The notes beneath the pieces were generated by a model. It saw only the letters and a program-made list of their open reading frames with translations. It was not told where the DNA came from and ran no database searches. From a bacterium (GTDB taxonomy: Bacteria > Acidobacteriota > Polarisedimenticolia > J045), in the NCBI GenBank assembly GCA_021372775.1, contig JAJFTU010000225.1:1-56590 (forward strand): a DNA stretch of 56,590 nucleotides. The letters are read 5' to 3'. This document shows positions 8,323-21,067 of the stretch, piece by piece. The translations under genes and the position numbers were made by a program. The stretch's first letter is position 1, and each line of letters begins with the position of its first letter.

Positions 8323-9408
8323 ATGAGCGACGAGGGAAGCGGATACGGCGTCGAGCGCGCGGCGGACGCGGCGTCCGGACGCGCGGCGCCGCTGGACGAG
8401 ATCCTCGACGCGATCGACGTCGGCCTGATTCTCCTCGACCCCCCGCGCTCCGCCGTCGTTTCGATCAACGTGCCGGGAAAGCGGCTCCTCGCCGCGGCGG
8501 GCGCGCCCGTCGACTTCGACGGGCTGCGGCGCCTCTTCCTCCCCGCGGTCGGCGACTGGACGATCCCGACCGGCCCGACCCGCTCCGGCACGCTGCGCCT
8601 CGGCGCGACGCTCGTCGGCTACAACACCTATCCGGCGGGGGACGGGCTGATCTGCATCGTCGCGCGGGACGTCACCGAGCGCGCGCGCCTCGAGTCGATC
8701 GCGCAGGCCGTCAACATCATGGACCACACGGGCTACATCTTCTCGTGCATCCGCCACGAGATCGGCAACCCGCTGAACTCCATCAAGACGATCCTCTCCG
8801 TCCTCGACGCGAACCTCGACTCCTACCCGCGGCCGGCGCTCGCCGACAACCTGCGGCGCTGCCTCGGCGAGGTCCAGCGGATCGAGACGCTGCTGCGCTC
8901 GCTCAAGAACTTCAGCCTCTACGAGCACCCCGCGCCGGAGCTGCTGGAGCTGCCCTCGTTCATGGAGCAGTTCCTGCGCCTGGTGCAGCGGCAGCTCGAG
9001 GGGCGCAAGATCGCCGTCTCCACGGCCTTCGCCGACGACGCGCGGCTGGCGTTCGTCGATCCGCGGGCCCTCACCCAGGTGATGCTCAACGTCGTGGTCA
9101 ACGCGATGGACGCCCTCGCCGGGCGGGAGTCGCCGCGGATCGAGATCGCGGCGACGCGCTCGGGCGAGTACGTCCTGCTCAAGGTCGCGGACAACGGCGT
9201 CGGAATCACCCCCGAGCAGCGCCGCAACCTGTTCCGCCCGTTCTACACTTCGAAGCCGCACGGCACCGGCCTCGGGCTGGTGATCGTGCGCAAGCTGCTG
9301 ACGAAGATGAACGGCCACATCGACGTCGAGGGGCGCCCCGGCGCGGGCGCGACGGCGACGCTGGCCATTCCCGCCCACCCCGAAGCGCCGGCGAGGCCCA
9401 TGCGATGA
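8323..9408 (+). CDS. Sensor histidine kinase
   Basis: A 361-residue soluble kinase without membrane segments. The N-terminus (about 25-115) looks like a degenerate PAS sensor. The phosphorylation helix has CIRHEIGNPLNSIK (His near 145), the N box is NVVVNAMDAL, and the G boxes are VADNGVGI and GTGLGLVIVRKL, with FRPFYTSKPHG as the ATP lid. An in-frame GTG two codons upstream (8317) is an alternative start. It overlaps the response-regulator gene by ATGA, so the pair should be a cognate two-component system. It should autophosphorylate on His and pass phosphate to Asp54 of the next protein. Lack of a membrane anchor suggests a cytoplasmic signal, perhaps from the adjacent ParA/roadblock proteins. 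Confidence 0.88.
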   Translation: MSDEGSGYGVERAADAASGRAAPLDEILDAIDVGLILLDPPRSAVVSINVPGKRLLAAAGAPVDFDGLRRLFLPAVGDWTIPTGPTRSGTLRLGATLVGYNTYPAGDGLICIVARDVTERARLESIAQAVNIMDHTGYIFSCIRHEIGNPLNSIKTILSVLDANLDSYPRPALADNLRRCLGEVQRIETLLRSLKNFSLYEHPAPELLELPSFMEQFLRLVQRQLEGRKIAVSTAFADDARLAFVDPRALTQVMLNVVVNAMDALAGRESPRIEIAATRSGEYVLLKVADNGVGITPEQRRNLFRPFYTSKPHGTGLGLVIVRKLLTKMNGHIDVEGRPGAGATATLAIPAHPEAPARPMR

Positions 9409-10616
9409 AGACTGTCCTCCTGGTCGACGACGAAAAGGTCTTCCTCTCCAGCCTCAAGGAGGGGTTGCAGTCGTTCGGCAAGCGGCTGCGCGTGCTGACG
9501 GCGCGCGACGGCAAGGAGGCGATCGGCGTGCTCGCGCGCACGACCGTCCACCTCGTCGTCACCGACCTCAACATGCCCGGCGTGGACGGCATGGCGCTCC
9601 TCGCCCACATGAGCCGCAAGCACCCCAAGGTGCCGGCGATCGTGATGACCGCCTACGGCTCGCCGGAGACGGAGCAGAAGGTCAACGCCCTCGGCGCGCT
9701 GCGCTACATCGAGAAGCCGATCGACTTCAAGGAGACGGCGCGGCTGGTCTTCGACGTGCTCGAGCTGCCGACGAGCTACATCCGCGGCATCGGCGTGCCG
9801 AGCTTCGCGCAGCTGATCGAGGTCGAGCGCAAGACCTGCATCGTGCGCGCCACCTCGTACGAGACGCCGCCGCGGACCGGCGTGCTGCATTTCGTCGACG
9901 GCGAGCTGGTGCACGCCGAAATCGGGGCGCTCGCCGGCGCCGAGGCGGCGTACGAGATCCTCGCCTGGGGCGAGGCGAGCCTCGAGCTCGAGGAGCTGCT
10001 CGGCAAGGCCGCGGAGCGCACGATCCACGCCCCGCTCGCCAACCTGGTCATGCAGAGCCTCGTGATCGCCGACCAGAAGCGGAGCGAGGCCGAGGCGGCC
10101 GCGGGAGAAGGAGCCGCCGCCGAGCGGCCGGCCTACGAGGCGCCGAAGCTGGAGGAGGAAGCGCCCGCGGCGAAGGAGACCGAGGCCGAGCCGGCGGACG
10201 AGGGGGCGCCCGACGAGGGGGCGACGCTGGCGATCGCCGAGGCGGCCGCCGGGCAGGTGCAGGAGATCCTCGCCAACCTGCGGCAGCTCGTCCCGGGAAC
10301 GGAGACCCTCGGGCTGGTCGCGGCCAACGGCGTCGCGGCGCAGGTGCTCTGCGCCCCGGGGCACGACGCGGACGAGGCCCGGGAGCGGATGGCGCCGCTC
10401 GTTTTCGCCCTGGTCGAGTCGGCCGAGATGAACGCCGCGAGCTTCGACAAGGACCGCTTCCGCCGCGTGACGGTCGAGTGCGGCGGCGGGCACGTCTCGG
10501 CGATGCGGGTCAACGACCAGTTCTACCTCTTCGCCGTGACGTCCTCGCGGGCCAAGCTCGGGATGATCTACTCGGCGATGGACGCCACCGCCCGCTCGCT
10601 GGCGCTGGTTCTCTAG
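9405..10616 (+). CDS. Response regulator with DUF4388 (PATAN) and roadblock domains
   Basis: A 403-residue protein. Residues 1-120 are a receiver: LLVDDEK acid pair, phospho-acceptor in VVTDLNMPG (Asp54), IVMTAYGS and IEKPID (conserved Lys). Residues 130-210 match DUF4388/PATAN (TGVLHFVDGELVHAE, AAYEILAWGEASLELEE). An acidic Ala/Glu linker follows (215-275), and residues 285-403 are a roadblock/LC7 domain ending in YLFAVTSSRAKLG. There is no DNA-binding domain, so output is probably by protein interaction. The roadblock end resembles the stand-alone roadblock protein that opens the cassette, and phosphorylation could switch its pairing; that is inference. ATGA overlap with the kinase. Confidence 0.88.
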   Translation: MKTVLLVDDEKVFLSSLKEGLQSFGKRLRVLTARDGKEAIGVLARTTVHLVVTDLNMPGVDGMALLAHMSRKHPKVPAIVMTAYGSPETEQKVNALGALRYIEKPIDFKETARLVFDVLELPTSYIRGIGVPSFAQLIEVERKTCIVRATSYETPPRTGVLHFVDGELVHAEIGALAGAEAAYEILAWGEASLELEELLGKAAERTIHAPLANLVMQSLVIADQKRSEAEAAAGEGAAAERPAYEAPKLEEEAPAAKETEAEPADEGAPDEGATLAIAEAAAGQVQEILANLRQLVPGTETLGLVAANGVAAQVLCAPGHDADEARERMAPLVFALVESAEMNAASFDKDRFRRVTVECGGGHVSAMRVNDQFYLFAVTSSRAKLGMIYSAMDATARSLALVL

Positions 10617-10881
10617 CGGCGCGGGACGGCCGCCGCGCGCGCCGCCCGAGGCCCCGTTTCGGACGCTCGCCGACGTTGGTTCTCGGACGGCGCGGCGCCG
10701 GCCGCGGGGCCCCGTCCACCCGCGGACAGGTGTCCGGACAGGTGTCCGTCCGCGGACGCGGGACGCGCCGCCGGCCCGGCGTCCGGAGGCGGGCGACGCC
10801 GCAACTCCTTCATTCACCGACCTTTGGGCCTGACGCCGGGACGGGCCGGCGGCCGGCACGCCCTTTGCGTCTCCGGCGGGC
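10617..10881. other. Intergenic gap before the XPB-like operon
   Basis: 265 bp with no credible gene. Apart from the palindromic structure at 10720-10755 the gap is featureless GC-rich sequence; no -35/-10 pair was recognised. Confidence 0.5.
10720..10755. promoter_or_regulatory. Nested palindromic operator-like structure
   Basis: Two head-to-tail copies of GGACAGGTGTCC (10724-10735 and 10736-10747), each a palindrome GGACA-GG-TGTCC, are enclosed by outer inverted arms CCGCGGAC (10720-10727) and GTCCGCGG (10748-10755). The 12 bp repeat distance is close to one helical turn, as expected of cooperative binding sites for a dimeric repressor. It lies about 130 bp upstream of the XPB-like gene. 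The protein that binds is unknown. Confidence 0.5.
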
Positions 10882-12135
10882 ATGTGCGGCGCGCCGTCCA
10901 GCTTCCCGGAAGAGAAGGTCCTCGTCGCTCCGGCGCCGCGGCCGTGGGCGGCGGCCGCGCTCGCGGCGTGGCGGGAAGCCGGCGGCCGGGGGGTCGTCGC
11001 GCTTCCCGCGGGGATCGGCCGGGCGGGGCTGGTCTTCGCCGCCGCGGCGGAGGCGCGCCGCGCGCTGATCGTCGTCCCCACCCCGCGCCGGGCCGCCCGC
11101 TGGCGGGAGGCGGCGGGGCGTTGGCGGGACGCGGCGGCTGCGGCGGCGGGTCCGGATCGCCGAACGCCGGACGGCGCATCGGGCGGCTCGGCGCCCGGCG
11201 CCCGCACGACCCGGGCCGCGGACGACTCGGCGATCATCGCGACGCCGACCGAAGCGCTCGCCGTGGTGGGCGGCGACGGCGGCGAGTTCGATCTGCTGGT
11301 CTTCGACGCCGTGCCGGCCCCGGGCGGGATGCGGGTCGAGCTTCATCCCGACGCGCTGGAGACGCTCGCGGCGTGCGGGGCGGCGAGACGCCTCGGCCTC
11401 TGCCGCGCCGACCTCCCGGACGCCGCGCGCCGCCCCCTCCCGCCGGCGCTCGGACCGCGCGTCTTCGAGCTGGCGTTCCGCGCCGGGGCGGCCCTCGACG
11501 TGGCCGCGGTCGGCCTCGCGCTGGGGCCGGAGGAGCGACGCGCCTACGCCGCCGACGCGCGCTTGTTCGGGCCGCTCCTCGCGGAGTTCGAGCGGCGCGG
11601 GCCCCGCGCCTCGTGGGAGGAGTTCGTGCGGGAGACGTCGCGGGGGGAGTCGGGCCGGGAGGCGCTCGCGGCGTGGCGCCGCGGCCGGCGGCTTCTCGCG
11701 GGCGCGCGGAGCGCCGCCGCCGCCGCCCGTGAGCTCCTCCGCGCGCACCGCGGCGCGCGGACGGTCGTCGTCGCGGCGGGGCGGCAGGCCGCCTACGCCC
11801 TCGCCTTGGACAACCTCCTCATGCCGCTGACCAGCGACGTCGCCGCCGCGGAGCGCGAGGAGGCGCTGCGCCTCTTCGGCGAGGGGAGGCTGAGGGCGCT
11901 GGTCTTCGCCAGCGTCCCGGAGCGGCTCCCGGCCGCGGCGGAGGCCGAGGTCGCGCTCGTCGTCGGCGGGGAGCGGGACGTCGTCGCCGCGCTTCCCCGC
12001 GTCGAACGGCTGCTGAAGCCGCGGGAGAGCGGCCGGGCGCTGCTTTACGCGCTGGCGACCTCCCCGACGTTGGGCGCGGCGGGCGCCGAAAGGCGAATCG
12101 CGGCGGCGGGCCGAGCGGCGGCGGCCGCCTCGTGA
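10882..12135 (+). CDS. XPB-like superfamily 2 helicase with degenerate motifs
   Basis: A 417-residue protein whose landmarks fall in the order of bacterial XPB helicases but with altered catalytic residues. Motif I is LPAGIGRA (residues 41-48) where the family has LPTGAGKT. Motif II is LLVFDAVP (138-145) where DEVH or DEAH is expected. Motif III is GLCRA where GLTAT is usual. The second RecA lobe has RTVVVAAGRQAAY, PLTSDVAAAEREEALRLFGEG and PRVERLLKPRESGRALLY, the last matching the QRLGRILRP region with Gln and Arg replaced. ATP hydrolysis is therefore doubtful. The next gene, overlapping by 4 bp, is DUF790/Bax1-like, the known partner of XPB, which supports the family call. First ATG after the operator-like site. 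Confidence 0.65.
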   Translation: MCGAPSSFPEEKVLVAPAPRPWAAAALAAWREAGGRGVVALPAGIGRAGLVFAAAAEARRALIVVPTPRRAARWREAAGRWRDAAAAAAGPDRRTPDGASGGSAPGARTTRAADDSAIIATPTEALAVVGGDGGEFDLLVFDAVPAPGGMRVELHPDALETLAACGAARRLGLCRADLPDAARRPLPPALGPRVFELAFRAGAALDVAAVGLALGPEERRAYAADARLFGPLLAEFERRGPRASWEEFVRETSRGESGREALAAWRRGRRLLAGARSAAAAARELLRAHRGARTVVVAAGRQAAYALALDNLLMPLTSDVAAAEREEALRLFGEGRLRALVFASVPERLPAAAEAEVALVVGGERDVVAALPRVERLLKPRESGRALLYALATSPTLGAAGAERRIAAAGRAAAAAS

Positions 12136-13679
12136 GATCCCCCGCCCCGTTCACCGTGCGGGACGGCGTCCTCGTTCCGCACTACTTCCGCGAGGCGGAC
12201 GAGGCGTGGATCGCGCGCCTGCTCGCGGCGCGGCGCGCGGCGGTCGGCGCGCCCCGCCGGGCGCTGCCGGACGACGGCGCGGCGGCGGGAGCGCCGGCGG
12301 CCAAGCGCCGGCTGATCGAAACGCTGCTCGACGACCTCGCCGCGCGCCGAGCCTTGGCCGCCCCGCCGCGCGCGGCGCGGCGGGCGCTCTTCCTCGCCCG
12401 CGCCGCTTCGGACGCGCCGCGGGACGAGGTCGTCGCCGCGGTCGCGGCCGAGATGCGGCTCGAACCGGACGCGCTGCTCGCCGCCGCGGTCGCCGACCTC
12501 GCCGACGAACGGCTGGTCGAGCCGCTGCCGGCCGGCCTTTCCCCGCCATGGCTCGCCGCGCGGGGAAACGAGCGGCTGCTGCAGCTTGCGCTGGAGCGGG
12601 CGCGGGCCGTCGAACTGCGGCTCGCCGGGCGGGGCGAGGAGGTCGCGCGCGCGGCGCGGGATCTCGACCTCGCCGTCGAGGCGGCGAGGGACGGGGCGGG
12701 CGGCCTCCGCCTGCGCCTGGCCGGGCCGCTGGCCCTTCCCGGCAGACGCGCGCGCTGCGCCGGAGCGCTCGGCGAGCTCGCCGCCTGCCTCGCGTGGTCC
12801 GGGGGGTTCGCGCTCCGCGCGCGGGTCGAGTGGAACGACGCCCCCGCCCTGTTCGAGCTCCGCGCCGGGGAGGTCGAGCTGCCGCGGAATCGGCCCTCCG
12901 GGCGCGGCCGCGCAGTCGTCGAGGCGCTGACGCGCGAGGGGCCGCCGCGCTTCGCCGTGCGGCGCGACCCGCCGCCGCTCGAGGTCGGCGGAGCGCTCGT
13001 CTTCCCCGACCTCGAGGTGCGGGACGCCGCCGCGCCGGGCCGCCCCTGCTTCGTCCACGCGCTCGGCCTCTGGACCCCGGCGTATCTCGCGCGGCGCCTC
13101 GCGCTGCTCGGCGAGCCGGCGGCGCGCGGCCTGATCGTCTGCGTGGACGAGTCGCTCGGCGTCGGCGGAGGCGGCGTTTCGCCGGAGGGTTTCGTCCGCT
13201 ACCGCCGCACGGTCGCGCTCGGCGCGCTGGCACGGGCGATGGCGGCGGCGCGCGGGCCGCCTTCCCCGCCCCCCGCGCGGCGCGCGCCGCGCCGTCCGGC
13301 GGCGCGGAGGGGCGGAGCGTGGTATTCCGTTGGCGCGGAGGACGCGCGATGCGCGAGATCACGGTCCACTCGTGGGCGGAACTGCAGCAGGAGGTCTTCG
13401 CCGGAAGCTGGAGCGAGACGATCGGGCGCTACCGGTCGCCCTTCGTCTTCCGCGGCAACAACGACGCGCGGGCCGACCTGCGGACGGGGCTGGTGCGGCT
13501 CGGCGGGCCGCCGGCGCGGCAGGAGCTCCACCTCCTCCGGAACTTCCGCAAGTACGCGCGGCAGGACGCCGTCCCCGGCGACTCGATCTGGAACTGGCTG
13601 GCGCTGGCGCAGCACCACGGCCTGCCGACGCGCCTCCTCGACTGGTCGTTCTCGCCGCTCGTCGGGCTCCACTTCGTGA
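12132..13679 (+). CDS. DUF790/Bax1-like protein with altered nuclease residues
   Basis: GTG start overlapping the helicase stop (GTGA). About 390 residues look genuine: an N-terminal part beginning FTVRDGVLVPHYF, helical middle, and a C-terminal nuclease-like domain with PPRFAVRRDPPPL, GALVFPDLEV (Asp near 293) and ALGLWTPAYLARRLALL. These match DUF790 (XPB partner Bax1), where the equivalents are an iPDF strand, EivGFWTpeYL and a Lys after it; here Glu is replaced by His or Ala and Lys by Arg. The frame then runs 331 bp into the FRG gene, yielding an Arg/Ser-rich tail that is almost certainly either read through after stop loss or a frameshift artefact. A natural end near 13260-13350 is expected. 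Confidence 0.6.
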   Translation: MRSPAPFTVRDGVLVPHYFREADEAWIARLLAARRAAVGAPRRALPDDGAAAGAPAAKRRLIETLLDDLAARRALAAPPRAARRALFLARAASDAPRDEVVAAVAAEMRLEPDALLAAAVADLADERLVEPLPAGLSPPWLAARGNERLLQLALERARAVELRLAGRGEEVARAARDLDLAVEAARDGAGGLRLRLAGPLALPGRRARCAGALGELAACLAWSGGFALRARVEWNDAPALFELRAGEVELPRNRPSGRGRAVVEALTREGPPRFAVRRDPPPLEVGGALVFPDLEVRDAAAPGRPCFVHALGLWTPAYLARRLALLGEPAARGLIVCVDESLGVGGGGVSPEGFVRYRRTVALGALARAMAAARGPPSPPPARRAPRRPAARRGGAWYSVGAEDARCARSRSTRGRNCSRRSSPEAGARRSGATGRPSSSAATTTRGPTCGRGWCGSAGRRRGRSSTSSGTSASTRGRTPSPATRSGTGWRWRSTTACRRASSTGRSRRSSGSTS

Positions 13680-14140
13680 CCGAGGACATCCGCCGCTACG
13701 GCGTGGACGGCGTGCTCTGGTGCCTCGACCACGTCCGCGCGCAGGACTGCCTGCCGCCGGCGCTGCGGAACGCGCTGGCGCGCGAGGGGTCGGAGGTCTT
13801 CACCACCGAGATGCTCGCCGCCGAGGCGCGGACGCTCGAGCAGTTCGACGCCCTCGGCGCCGCGTCGCCGTTCGTCGTCTTCCTCGAGCCGCCGTCGCTC
13901 GACGAGCGGATCGTCAACCAGTTCGCCCTCTTCTCGCTGATGTCCGGCGCCGGCACGGGGCTCGACGCCTGGCTCGGGACGCGCCCCGACCTCTGCCGCC
14001 GCATCGTCGTCCCGGCCGACCTGAAGTGGGAGGTCCGCGACAAGCTCGACCAGCTCAACATCACCGAGCGGGTCCTCTTCCCCGGCCTCGACGGGCTGTC
14101 GCGCTGGCTGACGCGCTACTACGCGCCGACGCGCCGCTGA
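13349..14140 (+). CDS. FRG domain protein
   Basis: A 263-residue protein. It starts at ATG after GGAGGACGCGCG. Family hallmarks are SPFVFRGNNDARADLRTGLVRL near residues 30-55, WLALAQHHGLPTRLLDWSFSP near 85-105, and VNQFALFSLMSG near 190. The FRG domain (Phe-Arg-Gly) is common in proteins near phages and mobile elements; its biochemical activity is not established. It is the last gene of the XPB-like operon and is followed by a strong terminator, so co-transcription is likely. The upstream gene's frame overlaps its first 331 bp. Confidence 0.85.
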   Translation: MREITVHSWAELQQEVFAGSWSETIGRYRSPFVFRGNNDARADLRTGLVRLGGPPARQELHLLRNFRKYARQDAVPGDSIWNWLALAQHHGLPTRLLDWSFSPLVGLHFVTEDIRRYGVDGVLWCLDHVRAQDCLPPALRNALAREGSEVFTTEMLAAEARTLEQFDALGAASPFVVFLEPPSLDERIVNQFALFSLMSGAGTGLDAWLGTRPDLCRRIVVPADLKWEVRDKLDQLNITERVLFPGLDGLSRWLTRYYAPTRR

Positions 14141-14156
14141 GGCGCCCGCGGAACGA

Positions 14157-14186
14157 CGAAGGGCGCGGCCTTGGCCGCGCCCTTCG
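14157..14186. terminator. Bidirectional hairpin between FRG gene and transaldolase
   Basis: A perfect 14 bp inverted repeat, CGAAGGGCGCGGCC and its complement, separated by only TT, lies 16 bp after the FRG stop and 26 bp after the transaldolase stop on the other strand. No long T run follows, but position between convergent genes and stem strength fit a shared terminator. Confidence 0.7.
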
Positions 14187-14212
14187 CTTCGTCCGGCGAT
14201 CCGCGCCGGAGG

Positions 14213-14857
14213 TCAGTGCGGGATCTTCGCCGCGTCGGCGAGGAACTTCGCCAGCCCCGCGTCGGTCAGCGGGTGCTTGGCGAGCTGCTTCAGCACGCCG
14301 AACGGAATCGTCGCGACGTCGGCGCCGATCAGCGCCGCGTCCACGACGTGCATCGGGTTGCGCACGCTGGCGACGATGATCTCGGTGTCGAAGCCGTAGT
14401 TGTCGTAGATCGCGCGGATCCGGCGGATCAGCTCCATCCCCTCTTCGCCGACGTCGTCGAGCCGCCCGACGAACGGGCTGACGTAGGTCGCGCCGGCCTT
14501 CGCCGCGAGCAGCGCCTGCAGCGGGCTGAAGCAGAGGGTCAGGTTGGTCTTGATGCCGTTCTCGGCGCACCACTTCGTCGCCTTGAGCCCTTCGGGAATG
14601 ATCGGGATCTTGACGACGATGTTCTCGTGGATCTCGTGCAGCGCCTCCGCCTCGCGGCGGATGCCGTCGCAGTCGGTCGCCGTGACCTCGGCGGAGACCG
14701 GGCCGTCCACGACGGCGAGGATCTCGTCGAGGACCTCGCGGAACGGGCGGCCGGTCTTGGCGACGAGCGACGGATTGGTGGTCACGCCGTCGAGCAGCCC
14801 CATCTTGGCGGCTTCCTTGATCTCGGCGACGTCGGCGGTGTCGATGAAGAATTTCAT
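14213..14857 (-). CDS. tal: Transaldolase, TalC/fructose-6-phosphate aldolase-like subfamily
   Basis: A 214-residue enzyme beginning [16 protein letters not shown]. The Schiff-base lysine is in NIVVKIPI (Lys83). [39 protein letters not shown] and ASVRNPMHV are all as in short transaldolases. The size matches the TalC group rather than the long classical enzymes. It moves a dihydroxyacetone unit in the pentose phosphate pathway, or cleaves fructose 6-phosphate; the two activities cannot be separated by eye. It is 38 bp downstream of gyrA, probably in the same leftward transcription unit, and ends at the shared hairpin. Confidence 0.92.
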   Translation of the reverse strand: MKFFIDTADVAEIKEAAKMGLLDGVTTNPSLVAKTGRPFREVLDEILAVVDGPVSAEVTATDCDGIRREAEALHEIHENIVVKIPIIPEGLKATKWCAENGIKTNLTLCFSPLQALLAAKAGATYVSPFVGRLDDVGEEGMELIRRIRAIYDNYGFDTEIIVASVRNPMHVVDAALIGADVATIPFGVLKQLAKHPLTDAGLAKFLADAAKIPH

Positions 14858-14895
14858 GTCGTGTCCTCTGGGCCGCGGCGGCTGTCGCGCCGCGG

Positions 14896-17367
14896 TCAGT
14901 CCTGGCCTTCCCCGCTCCCCGACTCCTCGGTCGGGACGACCTGGGAGCGGGTCACGGAGACGACTTCGTCCTCGTCGGTCTTGAGGCGGATGATCCGCAC
15001 CCCCTGCGACGAGCGGCCGCAGCGGCGGATCTCCACCACCGGCGTGCGCAGCGTCTGCCCGTCCTTGGTGGCGACGACGAGCTCGTCGTCGTCGTGCACC
15101 GGGATCGAGGAGACGACCGGCCCGGTCTTGTCGGTGATCTTGAGGTTGATCAGCCCGAGCCCCGCGCGCCCCTGCACGCGGTACTCGTCGGCGTCGGTCC
15201 GCTTGCCGTAGCCGTGGCGGGTGATGGTGAGGATGTCCTCGTCCCCGCGGACCACGGTGGCGCTGACGACCTCGTCCCCCTCGCGCAGCTCGATCCCCTT
15301 CACGCCGCGCGCCGTGCGGCCCATCGCGCGGACCTCGGAGAGCGGGAAGCGGATCGCCATGCCGTCGTTGGTGGCGATGAAGACGTGGTCGTTCTCCCCC
15401 ACGTTGTGGACGGAGATCAGCTCGTCGTCGTCGTCCAGCGTGAGGGCGATCAGCCCCTGCGCGCGGATGTTGCCGTAGGCGGCCAGCTCGGTGCGCTTGA
15501 CGACGCCGCGGCGGGTGATCGTCACGATGTAGCGCCCCGCCTGCTCGAAGTCGCGCACCGCGAGCAGGCCCTGGACCGTCTCCCCCGGCTCGAGCCGCAG
15601 CAGGTTGACGATCGGCTTGCCGCGCGCCGCGCGCCCCGCCTCCGGCACCTGGTAGACCGGCAGGGCGTGGACCCGCCCGCGGGAGGTGACCCAGAGGCTC
15701 GTGTCGTGCGTGGAGACGACGCGGACGCGCTCGATGTAGTCGTCCTCGCGCGTCTCCATCAGCTTGATCCCCGCGCCGCCGCGCCCCTGCGAGCGGTACT
15801 CCGTCAGCGGCGTGCGCTTGACGTAGTCGGCGTGGGAGAGCGTCAGCACGACCTTCTCGTCGGCGATCATGTCGAGGGTCTGGATCTCCCCTTCGTCCTC
15901 GACGATCTCCGTGCGGCGTTCGTCGCCGTACTTCTCGCGGATCGCCTTCAGCTCGGCGACGACGATCTCGTCCACCAGCGCCGTGGAGCCGAGCACCCGC
16001 TTGTAGTACTCGATCTTCCCCAGCAGCTCGGCCAGCTCCTCGAGCAGCTTCTCCCGCTCGAGCTGCGTCAGCCGCTGCAGCCGCATGTCGAGGATCGCCT
16101 GCGCCTGCACGTCGCTGAAGCCGAGGCCGAGCAGGCCCTCCTTCGCCGCCGGCGCGTTGGCCGAGCGGCGGATCAGCGCGATGACCTCGTCGAGGATGTC
16201 GAGCGCCTTCTTCAGCCCCTCCAAGATGTGCGCCCGCGCCTCGGCCTGCCGCAGCAGGAACTGCGTCCGGCGCACGACGACCTCGCGGCGGTGCCGGAGG
16301 TAGTGCCAGAGCATCTGCTTGAGGTCGAGGACGTGCGGCCGGCCGTCCACGATGGCGAGGAAGATCGCGCCGAAGGTGATCTGCAGCTTGGTCTGCTTGA
16401 AGAGGTTGTTGATGACGACGTTGGCGACCGCTTCCTTCCGCAGTTCGAGGACGAGGCGGATCCCCTCGCGGTCCGACTCGTCGCGGATGTCGGCGATCCC
16501 CTCGAGCTTCTTGTCCCGGACGAGGTCGGCGATCTCCTCGATCAGCTGGACCTTGTTGACCTGGTACGGCAGCTCGGTCACGACCAGCCGGTCGCGCTGG
16601 TTCTTCGCCCCCTCCTCGAACTCGATCCGGCCGCGGACGAGGATCCGGCCGCGCCCGGTGCGGTAGGCGGAGCGGATCCCGGCCCGGCCGTAGATCACGC
16701 CGGCGGTCGGGAAGTCGGGGCCGACGACGAACCCCGCGAGGTCATCCACCGTGCAGTCGGGGTTGAGGACGAGGTGCTCGGCGGCGTCGATCAGCTCGCG
16801 CAGGTTGTGCGGCGGGATCTTCGTCGCCATGCCGACGGCGATGCCGTCCGCGCCGTTGGCCAGCAGGTTCGGGAAGCCGCAGGGCAGGACGAGCGGCTCC
16901 ATCTCCGTGTTGTCGTAGTTCGGCGCGTAGTCGACCGTCTCCTTCTCGATGTCGGCGAGAAGCTCCTGCGCCAGCGGGTCCATGCGGATTTCGGTGTAAC
17001 GCATGGCCGCCGGCGGATCGCCGTCGATCGAGCCGAAGTTCCCCTGCCCGTCCACGAGCGGGTAGCGGAGCGAGAAGTCCTGCGCCAGCCGGACGATCGT
17101 GTCGTAGGCGGCGGCGTCGCCGTGCGGGTGGAACCGCGCGATGACGTCGCCGACGGTCTTGGCGCTCTTGCGGTACGCCTTGTCGGACGTGTTGCCGGCC
17201 TGCTGCATCGCGTAGAGCACGCGGCGATGCACCGGCTTCAATCCGTCGCGCACGTCGGGCAGCGCCCGGCCGATGATCACGGACATCGCGTAGTCGAGAT
17301 ACGCCGTGCGCATCTCGTCTTCGATGTTCACCGGCTGGCGCGCGGTCACGCTTCCGTCGTCTGCCAT
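14896..17367 (-). CDS. gyrA: DNA gyrase subunit A
   Basis: 823 residues. The N-terminal breakage-reunion domain has [16 protein letters not shown], the catalytic Tyr in [10 protein letters not shown] (about residue 122), and the long coiled-coil tower ([18 protein letters not shown]). The C-terminal beta-pinwheel contains the GyrA box SQGRGGAG, which identifies it as gyrase rather than topoisomerase IV, and ends in an acidic tail. With GyrB it introduces negative supercoils. It follows gyrB by 48 bp. The quinolone region keeps the usual GDAAAYD, so the typical Ser83 is Ala here. Confidence 0.98.
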   Translation of the reverse strand: MADDGSVTARQPVNIEDEMRTAYLDYAMSVIIGRALPDVRDGLKPVHRRVLYAMQQAGNTSDKAYRKSAKTVGDVIARFHPHGDAAAYDTIVRLAQDFSLRYPLVDGQGNFGSIDGDPPAAMRYTEIRMDPLAQELLADIEKETVDYAPNYDNTEMEPLVLPCGFPNLLANGADGIAVGMATKIPPHNLRELIDAAEHLVLNPDCTVDDLAGFVVGPDFPTAGVIYGRAGIRSAYRTGRGRILVRGRIEFEEGAKNQRDRLVVTELPYQVNKVQLIEEIADLVRDKKLEGIADIRDESDREGIRLVLELRKEAVANVVINNLFKQTKLQITFGAIFLAIVDGRPHVLDLKQMLWHYLRHRREVVVRRTQFLLRQAEARAHILEGLKKALDILDEVIALIRRSANAPAAKEGLLGLGFSDVQAQAILDMRLQRLTQLEREKLLEELAELLGKIEYYKRVLGSTALVDEIVVAELKAIREKYGDERRTEIVEDEGEIQTLDMIADEKVVLTLSHADYVKRTPLTEYRSQGRGGAGIKLMETREDDYIERVRVVSTHDTSLWVTSRGRVHALPVYQVPEAGRAARGKPIVNLLRLEPGETVQGLLAVRDFEQAGRYIVTITRRGVVKRTELAAYGNIRAQGLIALTLDDDDELISVHNVGENDHVFIATNDGMAIRFPLSEVRAMGRTARGVKGIELREGDEVVSATVVRGDEDILTITRHGYGKRTDADEYRVQGRAGLGLINLKITDKTGPVVSSIPVHDDDELVVATKDGQTLRTPVVEIRRCGRSSQGVRIIRLKTDEDEVVSVTRSQVVPTEESGSGEGQD

Positions 17368-17415
17368 GTCGTCCTGACCTCGCTGGGCCGGCGCCGCGCG
17401 GGGCGGCGCCGCGGG

Positions 17416-20968
<3,553 letters not shown>

Positions 20969-21067
20969 GGGGCGCCTTCGCGGGCGTTCGGGTTTCGGCC
21001 GTCCCGCCGCCCGGCCGGAGAGGCGCGCCCGGCGCGGACGACCATCGCCCGCGCCGCCGCGATTCCG

